NCBI GenBank assembly: GCA_963971225.1
Contig: OZ020270.1
Location: forward strand, 26,597,123 to 26,661,122
Reading direction: 5' to 3'
Source of the DNA: Melieria omissa
Lineage: Eukaryota; Arthropoda; Insecta; Diptera; Ulidiidae
DNA: 64,000 nucleotides
Made by a program: the position numbers and the translations under genes. Under the pieces are notes generated by a model. The model did no database searches. It saw nothing but the letters and a program-made list of their open reading frames with translations, and was not told the origin of the DNA. Below, piece after piece: positions 41,958 through 52,415 of the stretch. Every line of letters begins with the position of its first letter. Position 1 is the stretch's first letter.

Positions 41958-44900
41958 AATTTCTGATTGACACAGGTCCTGCAAAGAATTATGTAAAAAA
42001 TCTTAGTGGCCTTAAGGGTATCAAAGCGGTTAAAAGCCCTTTTGCTGTTAAGACACTTCACGGCACCGACATAATTCGCCAAAAGTGCACCATAAACATT
42101 TTTGGCAAAACTACTGACTTTTTCATTTTACCCTCGCTACAAACATTCGACGGCATTATAGGTTTTGATTTCCTTAGAGAAATAAATGCTAAACTGGACT
42201 TGAAAAAGGGAACCCTCTATTATGAAGGCGGAGAGGAGATACTGATGTACTTCTACTGCCAGGACGTTAATAGCGTAATGGCAATCCCAAACTATAACGA
42301 AAAACTCTCTCGGCTACTCAAGGAACAATCCGGAGTTTTCGCTGACCCAACAGAATCGCTGCCATACAACACAACAGTGGTGGCAACGATCAGGACGACC
42401 GACAACGAACCGGTTTACTCAAAGACCTACCCCTATCCCATGGCTGCGACCGAGTTTGTCAACAATGAGGTGGCCAGCCTTCTACGAGACGGCATAATTA
42501 GGCCATCACGTTCCCCGTACAACAATCCAATATGGGTCATTGATAAAAAGGGCACAACAGAGACAGGGGAACGGAAGTTGAGGTTGGTCATCGATTTCAG
42601 GAAGCTTAACCAGAAAACAGTATCGGATAGGTATCCCATTCCGGACACTTCCGTCATCCTCGCTAACTTGGGCAAGTCCACCTTCTTCACGACCCTGGAT
42701 CTCAAATCGGGGTTCCACCAAATCAAGCTAGCAGAACGCGACAGGGAGAAAACAGCATTCTCTGTCAATAATGGCAAGTATGAATTCTGCCGACTGCCAT
42801 TCGGACTTAAAAATGCTCCAAGCATTTTTCAGCGAGCTATTGACGATGTTCTAAGAGATGAGATTGGCAAGTGTTGCCACGTTTACATCGACGATGTGAT
42901 CATCTTCTCTGAAAACGAGGACCAACACATCAACGATGTAGGCCGCATTCTCGAAAAGCTTTTCGCGGCAAATATGAGGGTGTCATTGGAGAAGACGAAA
43001 TTCATGAGAAGGGAGGTGGAATTCCTCGGATTTCTTGTCTCCGAGGATGGGATAAGAACTTGCCCGGACAAAGTGCGAGACATCCTGAATTACGAAACCC
43101 CACAGACTCTACGTAGCCTACGATCGTTTCTGGGACTATCGGGGTATTACCGACGATTTGTGAAAGACTACGCAGCTATCGCCAAACCGCTGACGAAGTA
43201 CCTGCGTGGCGAGAACGGGAACATCGGAGCCAATCGGTCCAAAAACGTTCGTATCCAGCTCGACGAAGAGACACTGAGAGCTTTCAACAAAATCAAGGAA
43301 ATTCTCGCCTCCGAGGACGTCCTCTTACTTTATCCCGACTACGCTAAACCCTTCGAACTGACCACTGACGCGTCCTCGCACGCATTGGGCGCAGTCCTGT
43401 CCCAGGGGGGTCGACCCATAACCATGATCTCCCGTACCTTGTCCGCAACTGAGGAAAACTACGCTACCAATGAGCGTGAGCTCTTGGCGATAGTGTGGTC
43501 TCTGCAAAAACTAAGAAATTACCTCTATGGTGCTAGGCAACTTAACATCTATACGGACCACCAACCTCTCACCTTTGCCATATCGGATAAGAATCCGAAT
43601 GCTAAGCTTAAACGGTGGAGAGCGTTCGCAGAGGAATTTGCACCAAATTTTTTCTACAAGCCAGGTAAAGCGAATGTCGTGGCGGATGCACTGTCCCGCC
43701 AACATGTCAATGCGTTAGAGGACTCAAGCGCCTCCTCCGCTACAGTGCACAGCGAGGAATCATTGACGAAGGCCATCCCCACAATTGCAAACCCCATCAA
43801 CTGCTTCAAGAATCAGCTTATTCTGGAGGAAGGACGGACACCAACAAAAAGGACGACAATTCTATTCAGGTCCCAGACCAGACATCATATTACGTTTAGC
43901 AATATAAGCGATCTTTTATCCACCATTAAGGAATGTGTTAACCCCAATGTGGTCAATGGACTACTATTTGACATGCCCGTCCTGGCACAAATTCAGAATG
44001 AGTTACTTACGATGTTTCCTGGCGTTAGATTTCTCCATACTTCAAAACAAGTAATGGATGTCTTTAATGAAAGCGATCAAAGGGAAATTCTGGAAACAGG
44101 ACACAACAGGGCTCACCGTTCTGCGCGTGAACATTTGCAGCAAATACTAGGCGAGTATTTTTTCCCCAACATGCGAAAAAGATTGAAGGAATTGGTTTCA
44201 ACCTGTACGGTCTGCTGTGAAGCCAAGTATCAGCGCCACCCTCCCAGACCAACAGTAGGTAGCTCCCCAATTCCCCAATACCCCGGCGAAATCTTACATA
44301 TTGACATCTACTCGACGGACAAAAAGCACTTCCTGACGTGTGTGGACAAATTTTCTAAGTTTGCTATTGTCTCCCCCATAAATTCGAGGTCAATAGTTGA
44401 CATAAAAGAACCCATCCTACAAATCCTTAACTTTTTCAAGAATACAAAAACCGTAGTTTGCGACAACGAAAAATCCCTAAACTCTCAAACAGTGAAATCC
44501 TTATTGAGGGATCACTTTGCAATAGATATATTTACAACACCCCCGCACCATAGTACCACTAACGGCCAAGTCGAGCGATTTCACAGTACTCTATCAGAAA
44601 TCGCTCGATGCGTTAAGATGACCCAAGGGCTGAACGCCACCTCGGATTTAATCTTGCTTGCCACGTCCAAATATAACCGATCGGTCCATCATGTCACGGG
44701 ACAAAAGCCCATAGACATAATTCACTCTATCCCAAATGCCCTTAAAGAGGAAATTAAAACCAGAATCAGCAAGGCACAGGAAAAAGACTTAGAACGATGC
44801 AACAGGGACCGGATAACAAAAATGTTCCAACCGGGGGATAAAGTCTTCATTAAAACCAATAGACGAATAGGAAATAAGTTTACGAAGCTCTACGTAGAAA

Positions 44901-44974
44901 AAACTGTCGAAAGGGATCTAGGGACAACCGTTCTAGTTGAAGGCAAGCAAATTCATAAAGCTAACCTGCGATAA
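41903..44974 (+). CDS. pol: Pol of gypsy B
   Basis: 1023 residues with the same domain order and intact motifs as gypsy A Pol: protease DTG, reverse transcriptase YIDD, RNase H DASS, integrase zinc module and DDE residues. A few replacements against A were noticed (for example ASLLRD for ASFLRD, SNISDL for SNINDL, LLFDMP for LLCDMP), none in a catalytic motif. Confidence 0.92.
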   Translation, partial: RNRSLLPYVSRTFAGGKLKFLIDTGPAKNYVKNLSGLKGIKAVKSPFAVKTLHGTDIIRQKCTINIFGKTTDFFILPSLQTFDGIIGFDFLREINAKLDLKKGTLYYEGGEEILMYFYCQDVNSVMAIPNYNEKLSRLLKEQSGVFADPTESLPYNTTVVATIRTTDNEPVYSKTYPYPMAATEFVNNEVASLLRDGIIRPSRSPYNNPIWVIDKKGTTETGERKLRLVIDFRKLNQKTVSDRYPIPDTSVILANLGKSTFFTTLDLKSGFHQIKLAERDREKTAFSVNNGKYEFCRLPFGLKNAPSIFQRAIDDVLRDEIGKCCHVYIDDVIIFSENEDQHINDVGRILEKLFAANMRVSLEKTKFMRREVEFLGFLVSEDGIRTCPDKVRDILNYETPQTLRSLRSFLGLSGYYRRFVKDYAAIAKPLTKYLRGENGNIGANRSKNVRIQLDEETLRAFNKIKEILASEDVLLLYPDYAKPFELTTDASSHALGAVLSQGGRPITMISRTLSATEENYATNERELLAIVWSLQKLRNYLYGARQLNIYTDHQPLTFAISDKNPNAKLKRWRAFAEEFAPNFFYKPGKANVVADALSRQHVNALEDSSASSATVHSEESLTKAIPTIANPINCFKNQLILEEGRTPTKRTTILFRSQTRHHITFSNISDLLSTIKECVNPNVVNGLLFDMPVLAQIQNELLTMFPGVRFLHTSKQVMDVFNESDQREILETGHNRAHRSAREHLQQILGEYFFPNMRKRLKELVSTCTVCCEAKYQRHPPRPTVGSSPIPQYPGEILHIDIYSTDKKHFLTCVDKFSKFAIVSPINSRSIVDIKEPILQILNFFKNTKTVVCDNEKSLNSQTVKSLLRDHFAIDIFTTPPHHSTTNGQVERFHSTLSEIARCVKMTQGLNATSDLILLATSKYNRSVHHVTGQKPIDIIHSIPNALKEEIKTRISKAQEKDLERCNRDRITKMFQPGDKVFIKTNRRIGNKFTKLYVEKTVERDLGTTVLVEGKQIHKANLR

Positions 44975-44987
44975 TTTGTACTTCCAG

Positions 44988-46440
44988 GTTCCTCACCCTC
45001 GCTATAACCCAACCGGCCGACGCGAAACTACTGAACTACACCAATTCCTTCTACATACCGATCACCAACGGGGACGTGGCCATTTTCGAACAGTATGACC
45101 TCTTACTGCACAGAACTAACCTCTCGGACTATGAGACCATGGCACGCGAAACAGAGAGCCTATTCGACCATCTGCCTCACTCTCCCATCAGGAAGATAGT
45201 ACAAATTGACATTGACCGAATTTTCCACCTATTAAACACCCTCAAAATTCACCACCGGCAAGCCCGTAGCATTAACTTCCTGGGTACAATGTTGAAGTAC
45301 ATTGCGGGGACCCCGGACTTCGACGACTTTAATGACGCAGCGACCAAGGAACAAGCCCTCATAGAGGCGAATGAACGGCAAATGGTCATTAACACGGAAA
45401 TACAGATGAAGATAAACGAGTTGACCCAAAGACTGAACAACTTACTTGACGAGACAAAGGAAAAGGACGTAAACGCGGGTAACCTGTTCGAACTGCTTAC
45501 CGCCAGGAATAAAGCAATGCTAACAGACATCGAAAATATTATTTACACAGTAACTCTAGGGAAAGCAAATATAATTAACCCAATTATCCTCGCAAATAAA
45601 GAAACTGAGAGGTTAATAGTTGCTGAGCACTCCGCCAACGTTAATATAAATAGCATATTAAGTATTTCCAAACTCAAAATTTTGCAAGATAATAACTGTA
45701 TTTACTTTATAATTAAGTACCCAAAAATTACGAACATTTGTAGTAAGATTAGGCTCCTGCCCGTTGTCCACGATCACAAAATAGTAATGCTAGAAACAAA
45801 TGTAGTGGCTAACTGCGACCACGTCTATCACCCCTTGACGGACTGCAAGGAATCAATAGCTATGCCGTTCTGCAAACCATGCGAAAAGAGTTACTGCGTG
45901 CAACAACTGCTCAACCAGCATTCTGCGGCTTGTAAAACGTCCTCAGCCGACCACATTGCACCTATTGAAGAAATCGATGACGGCTTAGTGGTGGTGAACG
46001 ATCAGACAGCAAAAGTTCGCGATGGAAACAATTCGACGACCATAGTTCGTGGCACATTTCTGGTCGCCTTCGAAAGAAACGCTACCATCAACGGCACTAC
46101 CTTTACAAACTGGAAGACTACTGCCCGTCTACACCCTGAAGCCCCGCCAGCACAAATAGTTAACCTCACTGAACATGTCCCATGGTTGTCTCTCCCATAC
46201 TTGAACAACCTCCATATTAAAAACTTGGCACATATCGCGAGCTTAAGGGACCTGGTCCAAACTCGTTTTTCACAGTCATTGGGAACCTCCATCCTCCTAA
46301 TCGGGATACTTGCTGCAATTGTAGTAGGGCTACTTGTTATGCTTGGGAGGCAACGCACTAATCGCCTAGCAGCACTGAAAAAGGTGTTAACAGAAGCCGA
46401 GGACGGCTCCTCTTTAAGAGGGGGGGTAGTTAGCACGTAA
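44988..46440 (+). CDS. env: Env of gypsy B, intact 3' exon
   Basis: The open frame of 483 codons begins at a likely splice acceptor (TACTTCCAG, 44979-44987). The short first exon near 40594-40616 would add the start and most of the hydrophobic leader. The protein resembles the F-type envelope proteins of errantiviruses and baculoviruses. It has a minimal furin-type motif RQAR followed at once by a glycine-containing hydrophobic stretch (INFLGTMLKYIAGTPDF), helical heptads (about 110-170), a cysteine-rich middle, several N-glycosylation sequons (NYT, NLS, NNS, NGT, NLT), a membrane anchor near the end (ILLIGILAAIVVGLLVML) and a short basic tail. It reads 13 bases into the 3' LTR. Its role would be spread between cells; activity is not shown by sequence alone. 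Confidence 0.85.
46416..46427 (+). promoter_or_regulatory. polypurine tract (gypsy B)
   Basis: AAGAGGGGGGG before the 3' LTR, within the env frame. Confidence 0.7.
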
Positions 46441-46864
46441 GCATATCCACACCCCGCACATCCCGCATCACGCAACACAACGAACGACCGTGGCAGGAAT
46501 TCTCAAATAACAGCGCGGGCAATACCACCATGCCAGCGGTGGTCAATAACCAACCATGGCAAATAATGCTACATCAGCGCTATGGAACGTCGAGCGGATG
46601 CGCGTGCGGGCACTGACTTCAGCGAATACGGCGGCAGCGACGGCGATGGTGACAGCGGCAAAACTGCGGCAGTTGGATTAAATTTAGTTAGTCGTAATTT
46701 GACTATAAAATCTACCGGTTGCCCTTCGGCAGAATAAAATCACTTTTTTATAAATTCCACATAGTGGAAAGTAACTGCTGCGTTTGATTAAATCTTAACT
46801 AAATAGCTTTTTTATAAATTCCACATAGTGGAAGGTAACTGCTGTGTTTGATCAAATCTTAACT
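46428..46864 (+). repeat. gypsy B 3' LTR
   Basis: 437 bp; three differences from the 5' LTR noticed. Confidence 0.95.
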
Positions 46865-47694
46865 TGTACGCTAGAAATTTGGTACCATTACCAATACCAT
46901 ACCATACGTTTTGGAAATGTTCATGCTAAACAAACAAGAAATATGCACTGGCTGCCTTAGAGTGAAAAGGTGCTAAATCCACTTTTTCAAATTTTACAGG
47001 AAAGACAAAAAACTAAGTAAAAATAATGTATATTTATGTTTATTCTTTGGACTTTCTTTGCTCTGGACTTTGTGCACTTTTCCACTAAGCAAGACTTTTC
47101 CTTTTTCTCCCCGTTATGCCGTTATTTTTAATTTGTGCTTTGTGAACTTTTTCGCCTTGCTGTGATTCTGTGCTTTTCATTTCAAGAAGTGATTGAGTGT
47201 TGAACATTTTTAAATTGAAAATCGACGGTGTGAATTAATAATGCCGGGAAATTCATGTGCGTTGTGCAGAAGTAGACAGTAACATAACTAACTTGTTTCT
47301 ATTTTCCCGCAAGTAGCTGGTACCGGACATGTTATTTACGTCCGAAACTTATTTTTGGCAGAAATATGAGCATTTTTATACTTTTTGCAAAGAAAAAGAT
47401 ACCTGTTAAAGTTTTTCTGTGTATTATAAAAACTGTATGCTTTTCAGTATTTTCTGTGCAGCCCTGCGCACGACTCCCATTCATAAGCACCTCTAATTTT
47501 TGTCGTTTGACATTCACATCTCATAGTACATAAAGAGTACTCTCCCTATCTGGCATACCTTGTTATTGTACCATGGCACTGAGTTTACCGAATACAGGGT
47601 CTCGTGATATGCGCGAAGCTAGAAGGGGTTTTACATAAAGGCACTTTGACTCCGTTAACCTATATGGCGATGTAGATATGTAGATGTATATACA

Positions 47695-48092
47695 AGTTAA
47701 CCCGACGACGTCGCAACCCGCCGCCACAAATTAAACCGGCGACTCTGCAGCCCGCTACATCGTTGCGTAAGCAAACAACACTGCTGTCGTCGTCGCCAGC
47801 GCAGGCCACCGACCCAGCTACTTCGCGGTAGCTGCCGTCAGCAGAATCGAACAATGCTGCTGGCGATCGATCGTTCGATTCTTGCACGGGTTGCAAGATC
47901 AGCGAATCGTGGACATTGCTGCTGATGGTCGATCGATCGCTTGCACGAGCTGCAAGATCAGCGAAACGATACGGCGCGCACGGAGTAGGGCTTTAGGGTA
48001 GGTTTAAGAATTGGTGGCGGTTAATTCACTAAGGCAGCTTAAGTAGAACGGAGCTCACGAAGCTCCAAGAAAAGTAAATAAATAAAGAAACT
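47695..48092 (+). repeat. element C 5' LTR
   Basis: AGTTAACCCG...AAAGAAACT, 398 bp, GC-richer than its surroundings, with tandem GATCGATCG-type motifs and a repeated TTGCACGRGYTGCAAGATCA segment. Confidence 0.95.
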
Positions 48093-48109
48093 GGCGCCCA
48101 ACGTGGGGC
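48092..48109 (+). promoter_or_regulatory. primer-binding site, tRNA-Lys (element C)
   Basis: TGGCGCCCAACGTGGGGC, identical to the site of gypsy A/B although the LTRs are unrelated. Confidence 0.85.
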
Positions 48110-48159
48110 TTGAGAACTTGAAAGTTAACGCAGATTGTTTCCAAGGGATTAATCAGAAA

Positions 48160-49296
48160 ATGAATGCGCACGAACTACAAGCAGTGGTTCAAGCGGCAGT
48201 GGCAGCGGCGTTGAAACTGCAAGCGCAAGAATTCAACGAAAAGCTAGGAGAAATAGATAGGAAATTCAGTGAAATTGCTCTAAAACAGCCAGTAGTGGAG
48301 GTGTATGAACCCATCCAAATTATTGAGGGCGTTCAGTGTGATGAGTCCCTCGATATAGTGAAATCAATTCCAGAATTCGATGGAAAACATGAAAACTATG
48401 TTTCTTGGAGGCAAGCGGCGCATAACGCCTACCAATTGTTTGAAAAATATAACGGTAGCTCGAAGCACTTCCAAGCAGTAAATGTCATTAGAAATAAGGT
48501 GAGGGGCACGGCCGACGCCGTGCTAGCCTCATTTAACACTGTCTTGAACTTCAGGGCAATAATTGCACGTTTGGATTTCACATATGCCGACAAGCGGCCG
48601 CTACATTTGATCGAAACAGAGCTCAGCACTCTGCGACAGGGTAACATGACTCTTTTGGAGTACTATGATGAGGTAGAAAAAAAGCTAACCCTACTCACGA
48701 ACAAGGCTATCATGACATATGATAGCACCCTAGCAAATGCTCTCAACGAAAAATATAGACAGGACGCTTTGCGGGTGTTCGTGTCGGGTTTAAAAAAGTC
48801 GCTCGCTCAAAGGAGTTCGGGCCAGCATTCGCATGAACGATCAGTGAATAATAAAATTAATAGCCAGCAGGGAAACAAACGGCAGGACTATGAGAAGGGT
48901 GACTTGGGTCGAGAGAAGACGCCATACTTCACCAGGAGCCAGCGGAACCATTATCAAGCTCAGGGTGGTGGCCAGCAGGTCGTCAATAGGCGCGATCAGG
49001 TAGAGAAAATGGACGTGGACCCGTCTACATCTCGTTTTAGACAAACGACAGATTACCAAAAACAGAACGATAGTCAGTTCCATAGGCAAACGTTTAAGAG
49101 ACCAAATGGCTCCGAAAGGCAATCAGGGCAAAGGCGACAAAGAATAAATCACATAGCCCAAGAGGAATCTGTGCAGGAACAGGAATATGCGGCTGTAGCC
49201 GAGGCAGCAGCAGCTAACTCGGAGTCAGAGTGTGAATTTGACACTGTAAATTTTTTAGGGCACATTCCCTGCTGCCGTTCGTACAGCGGAAAATAG
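48160..49296 (+). CDS. gag: Gag of element C, shortened
   Basis: 378 residues from the ATG MNAHELQAVV; an upstream in-frame GTG is unlikely as start. It is collinear with gypsy A Gag (for example YVSWRQAAHNAYQLFEKY and NTVLNFRAIIARLD) up to ALRVFVSGLKKSLA. There about 30-35 residues matching the DILFSSRPADMPTALALARE segment of gypsy A are missing, and the sequence resumes as a basic, Gln-rich tail in frame. No zinc knuckle. The leader between primer site and ATG is only about 50 bases, against about 480 in gypsy A/B. The gap may impair assembly. Confidence 0.85.
   Translation: MNAHELQAVVQAAVAAALKLQAQEFNEKLGEIDRKFSEIALKQPVVEVYEPIQIIEGVQCDESLDIVKSIPEFDGKHENYVSWRQAAHNAYQLFEKYNGSSKHFQAVNVIRNKVRGTADAVLASFNTVLNFRAIIARLDFTYADKRPLHLIETELSTLRQGNMTLLEYYDEVEKKLTLLTNKAIMTYDSTLANALNEKYRQDALRVFVSGLKKSLAQRSSGQHSHERSVNNKINSQQGNKRQDYEKGDLGREKTPYFTRSQRNHYQAQGGGQQVVNRRDQVEKMDVDPSTSRFRQTTDYQKQNDSQFHRQTFKRPNGSERQSGQRRQRINHIAQEESVQEQEYAAVAEAAAANSESECEFDTVNFLGHIPCCRSYSGK
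49251..49257 (+). promoter_or_regulatory. -1 frameshift site TTTTTTA (element C)
   Basis: AAT TTT TTA GGG in the gag frame, the same heptamer and phase as in gypsy A/B; pol is open from 49257. Confidence 0.8.
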
Positions 49297-52200
49297 CGGG
49301 GAGATTAGTAAAATTTCTAATTGATACAGGGGCGTCCAAAAATTACATGAAGCCCCTGGAGGAGATACAAAATGTTGTTCCGGTTGAAACACCTTTCGTT
49401 GTGAAGTCCATACATGGCTTTAATAATATAACTTCTAAATGTTTTTTGAATATATTTGGTAGAGACAGCACCTTTTTCATTTTACCTGATCTTGATACTT
49501 TCGACGGCATCATTGGCCTCGACTTGTTAACGCGGGTGAACGCCACAATTTGTCTAAAGAGTAGAGAGATACATTCCGACTCTGGATCAGAACCGATCCA
49601 GTTTTACAAATGCGCAAACGTTAACTTTACAAAGGTGGACGATATTTCAGTCCCTCCATCAGTAAGGGCCGACTTTCAAATTATGTTGAAAAAAAGAATA
49701 AAAACGTTTGCAGATCCAAACGAGATGCTGCCGTTTAACACAAACATTGTCGCCACCATTCGGACCGAAGTGAGCGAACCAATCTACTCCAAATTATACC
49801 CATATCCTATGGGTGTGTCAGATTTCGTGAATAGCGAAATAAAGGACTTACTGAGAAACGGCATTATAAGGCCGTCCAAATCGCCCTATAACAACCCCAT
49901 TTGGGTTGTAGATAAAAAAGGCGTCGATGAGTTAGGCAACAGAAAGAAACGTCTGGTAATAGACTTTCGGAAGTTAAACCAGCTCACAATCGCTGACAAG
50001 TACCCAATCCCCAACGTCATGGTAATTTTGTCAAATTTCGGGAAGGCCAAATTTTTTACAACCCTCGACTTGAAATCAGGGTTTCACCAAATTGAGCTTG
50101 CGGAGCGGGATCGGGAGAAAACGGCATTTTCCGTCAACAACGGAAAATACGAATTCTGCCGACTTCCGTTTGGATTAAAGAACGCGCCCAGTATTTTCCA
50201 AAGGGCTATTGATGATGTCCTCCGTGAGCATATTGGCAAAAGGTGCTACGTTTACGTCGACGACGTAATCATCTTTTCTGAAACTGAAGCAGAGCATGTT
50301 AGGGACATTGACTTGGTGTTGACTAGTCTGTTCGAGGCAAATATGAGAGTTTCGCAAGAAAAATCGCATTTCTTCAAGAACGAGGTGGAATACCTCGGGT
50401 TTACCATATCACGGGGAGGCATAAAGACAAGTACCGATAAAGTAGCAGCCATTAGGGACTACAAGCAACCTTCCACATTATTCGGTGTTCGATCATTTCT
50501 GGGGCTCGCTAGCTACTATAGGTGTTTTATTAAGGACTTTGCTTCCATTGCAAAGCCTTTGACCGACCTTCTTAAGGGGGAAAACGGTAAGGTGAGCGCT
50601 CACAGGTCCAAAAGAATCGACATACAATTCGGTGACAGGGAGCGCCTAGCTTTTGACAAGTTGAAGGAAATTCTGACGTCGGAGGACGTCATGTTACAGT
50701 ACCCTGATTTCAAGAAGCCGTTCGATCTTACGACGGACGCTTCCTCGTATGGTCTTGGGGCTGTCCTATCACAAGATGGGAGGCCAATCACAATGATATC
50801 AAGAACCTTGAAGGACAGGGAGTTGAATTTTGCAACCAACGAGCGGGAACTCCTGGCCATTGTATGGGCCCTAAAATCCTTACGTAATTACTTGTATGGA
50901 GTAAAAAACTTAAATATTTTTACTGATCACCAGCCCTTAACATTTGCGGTGTCAGACCGAAACCCAAATGCTAAGATAAAACGCTGGAAGGCATTTATCG
51001 ATGAGCACAATGCCCAAGTAATCTACAAACCGGGAAAAGAAAACTTTGTCGCTGATGCGCTATCACGACAGAGTATAAACGTCTTGGAACATGAGCAAGC
51101 ACATTCCGATGCTGCTACGATTCATAGTGAGTTGTCTATGACTTACACCATCGAGGCAACTGAGAAACCGGTAAATTGCTATAGAAACCAAATTATAATT
51201 GAAAATGGAGAGTCGGCCTCGACTCGTACATTTATAATATTTGGAAAAAAGACACGACATTTCGTTTATTTCTCGGACAAGAATGAACTTATAGAGGCAA
51301 TCAGCCGTGTGGTAAAGCCGGATGTTGTAAATGCGATTCATTGCGACCTCCCAATTTTGGCTCACATTCAGCACAGATTAATTGAGCTATTCCCGGCGAC
51401 GAGGTTTTTACATTCAAAAAGTTTAGTGACCGACGTATTTAATATTACCGAACAGAGAGAAATACTGACTAACGAACATAACCGGGCTCACAGAGCAGCC
51501 CAAGAGAACGTCAAACAGGTTATGTTTGATTACTTCTTCCCAAAAATGACCAAACTGGCAAACGAGGTGGTTACAAATTGTAGAACATGTTCAAAAGCAA
51601 AATACGACCGACACCCAAAAAAAGAGCTAATAGGGGAAACACCAATTCCGTCATATGCCGGCGAAATTCTGCATATTGACATATTTTTCACAGATAGAAA
51701 ATATTTATTGACCTGTGTCGATAAGTTCTCGAAATTTGCAGTTGTCCAGCCATTATTATCCCGCACAATCGTGGACATAAAAGCACCAATTTTGCAATTG
51801 ATGAATATTTTCCCGCAAACAAAAACAATTTTCTGTGACAATGAGGCATTCCTGAACTCCCAAACCATAAGGTCAATCTTGTTAAACCATTTTGGCGTCG
51901 AGATAGTCAACGCCCCACCTTTGCATAGCACCTCCAATGGCCAAGTGGAGAGGTTTCATAGCACCCTGCTCGAAATCGCAAGGTGCCTAAAACTCGACAC
52001 GAGGATCGAGGACACGGTTGACCTAATGCTACACGCAACTATAAAATATAACGGAACAGTCCACTCCGTCATCAACAAAACACCACTGGATGTAATTCAC
52101 TCGGCCCCAGCCGAGCTCAAAGAAGAAATAAGGAATAGAATTTCACAAGCGCAGGAGATACAACTACGAAGGCACAACAGAACAAGACAACATCGAAATT

Positions 52201-52349
52201 TTCAGGTGGGAGATACAGTGTTAGTAAAAACCAACAGAAGATTGGGCAATAAACTCACACCACTCTACGTGGAAGAAAAGGTAGAAGCTGATTTGGGAAC
52301 TACGGTTCTTATTAATGGGAGGGTGGTCCATAAGGACAACCTTAGGTAG
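49257..52349 (+). CDS. pol: Pol of element C
   Basis: 1030 residues. Protease FLIDTGASKNY (about residue 22) with IIGLDLL; reverse transcriptase LVIDFRKLNQ, FCRLPFGLKN and YVDD (about 332); RNase H LTTDASSYGLGA and FTDHQP; integrase zinc module HNRAH...CRTC; catalytic HIDIFFTD, FCDNEAFLNS and QVERFHSTLLE. The most common active-site form in this class is YIDD; here it is YVDD, as in some other elements. The frame is unbroken. Confidence 0.92.
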   Translation, partial: RAHSLLPFVQRKIAGRLVKFLIDTGASKNYMKPLEEIQNVVPVETPFVVKSIHGFNNITSKCFLNIFGRDSTFFILPDLDTFDGIIGLDLLTRVNATICLKSREIHSDSGSEPIQFYKCANVNFTKVDDISVPPSVRADFQIMLKKRIKTFADPNEMLPFNTNIVATIRTEVSEPIYSKLYPYPMGVSDFVNSEIKDLLRNGIIRPSKSPYNNPIWVVDKKGVDELGNRKKRLVIDFRKLNQLTIADKYPIPNVMVILSNFGKAKFFTTLDLKSGFHQIELAERDREKTAFSVNNGKYEFCRLPFGLKNAPSIFQRAIDDVLREHIGKRCYVYVDDVIIFSETEAEHVRDIDLVLTSLFEANMRVSQEKSHFFKNEVEYLGFTISRGGIKTSTDKVAAIRDYKQPSTLFGVRSFLGLASYYRCFIKDFASIAKPLTDLLKGENGKVSAHRSKRIDIQFGDRERLAFDKLKEILTSEDVMLQYPDFKKPFDLTTDASSYGLGAVLSQDGRPITMISRTLKDRELNFATNERELLAIVWALKSLRNYLYGVKNLNIFTDHQPLTFAVSDRNPNAKIKRWKAFIDEHNAQVIYKPGKENFVADALSRQSINVLEHEQAHSDAATIHSELSMTYTIEATEKPVNCYRNQIIIENGESASTRTFIIFGKKTRHFVYFSDKNELIEAISRVVKPDVVNAIHCDLPILAHIQHRLIELFPATRFLHSKSLVTDVFNITEQREILTNEHNRAHRAAQENVKQVMFDYFFPKMTKLANEVVTNCRTCSKAKYDRHPKKELIGETPIPSYAGEILHIDIFFTDRKYLLTCVDKFSKFAVVQPLLSRTIVDIKAPILQLMNIFPQTKTIFCDNEAFLNSQTIRSILLNHFGVEIVNAPPLHSTSNGQVERFHSTLLEIARCLKLDTRIEDTVDLMLHATIKYNGTVHSVINKTPLDVIHSAPAELKEEIRNRISQAQEIQLRRHNRTRQHRNFQVGDTVLVKTNRRLGNKLTPLYVEEKVEADLGTTVLINGRVVHKDNLR

Positions 52350-52408
52350 GAACCTCGTCGCAGTTTTTCACATGCCAATGATTGAGGACGAAAACATTAA
52401 TCTTGCAC

Positions 52409-52415
52409 TTGCAGG
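52409..52415 (+). promoter_or_regulatory. candidate env splice acceptor (element C)
   Basis: TTGCACTTGCAG before G, about 60 bases after the pol stop. No strong donor was found in the very short leader of C, so the upstream partner is unknown. Confidence 0.45.

Larger units (their letters stand above)
39765..46864 (+). mobile_element. gypsy/errantivirus-type provirus B, intact
   Basis: 7100 bp between TGTA duplications (39761-39764, 46865-46868), at the same position of the P-like element as gypsy A. gag, pol and env are all open. The LTRs differ at three bases that I noticed. A and B are therefore copies of one insertion event multiplied with the tandem unit. Confidence 0.95.
39663..47575 (+). 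mobile_element. P-like element split by gypsy B (copy III)
   Basis: Parts 39663-39764 and 46865-47575, with GCACTGAG on the outer sides (39655-39662, 47576-47583). Confidence 0.75.
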
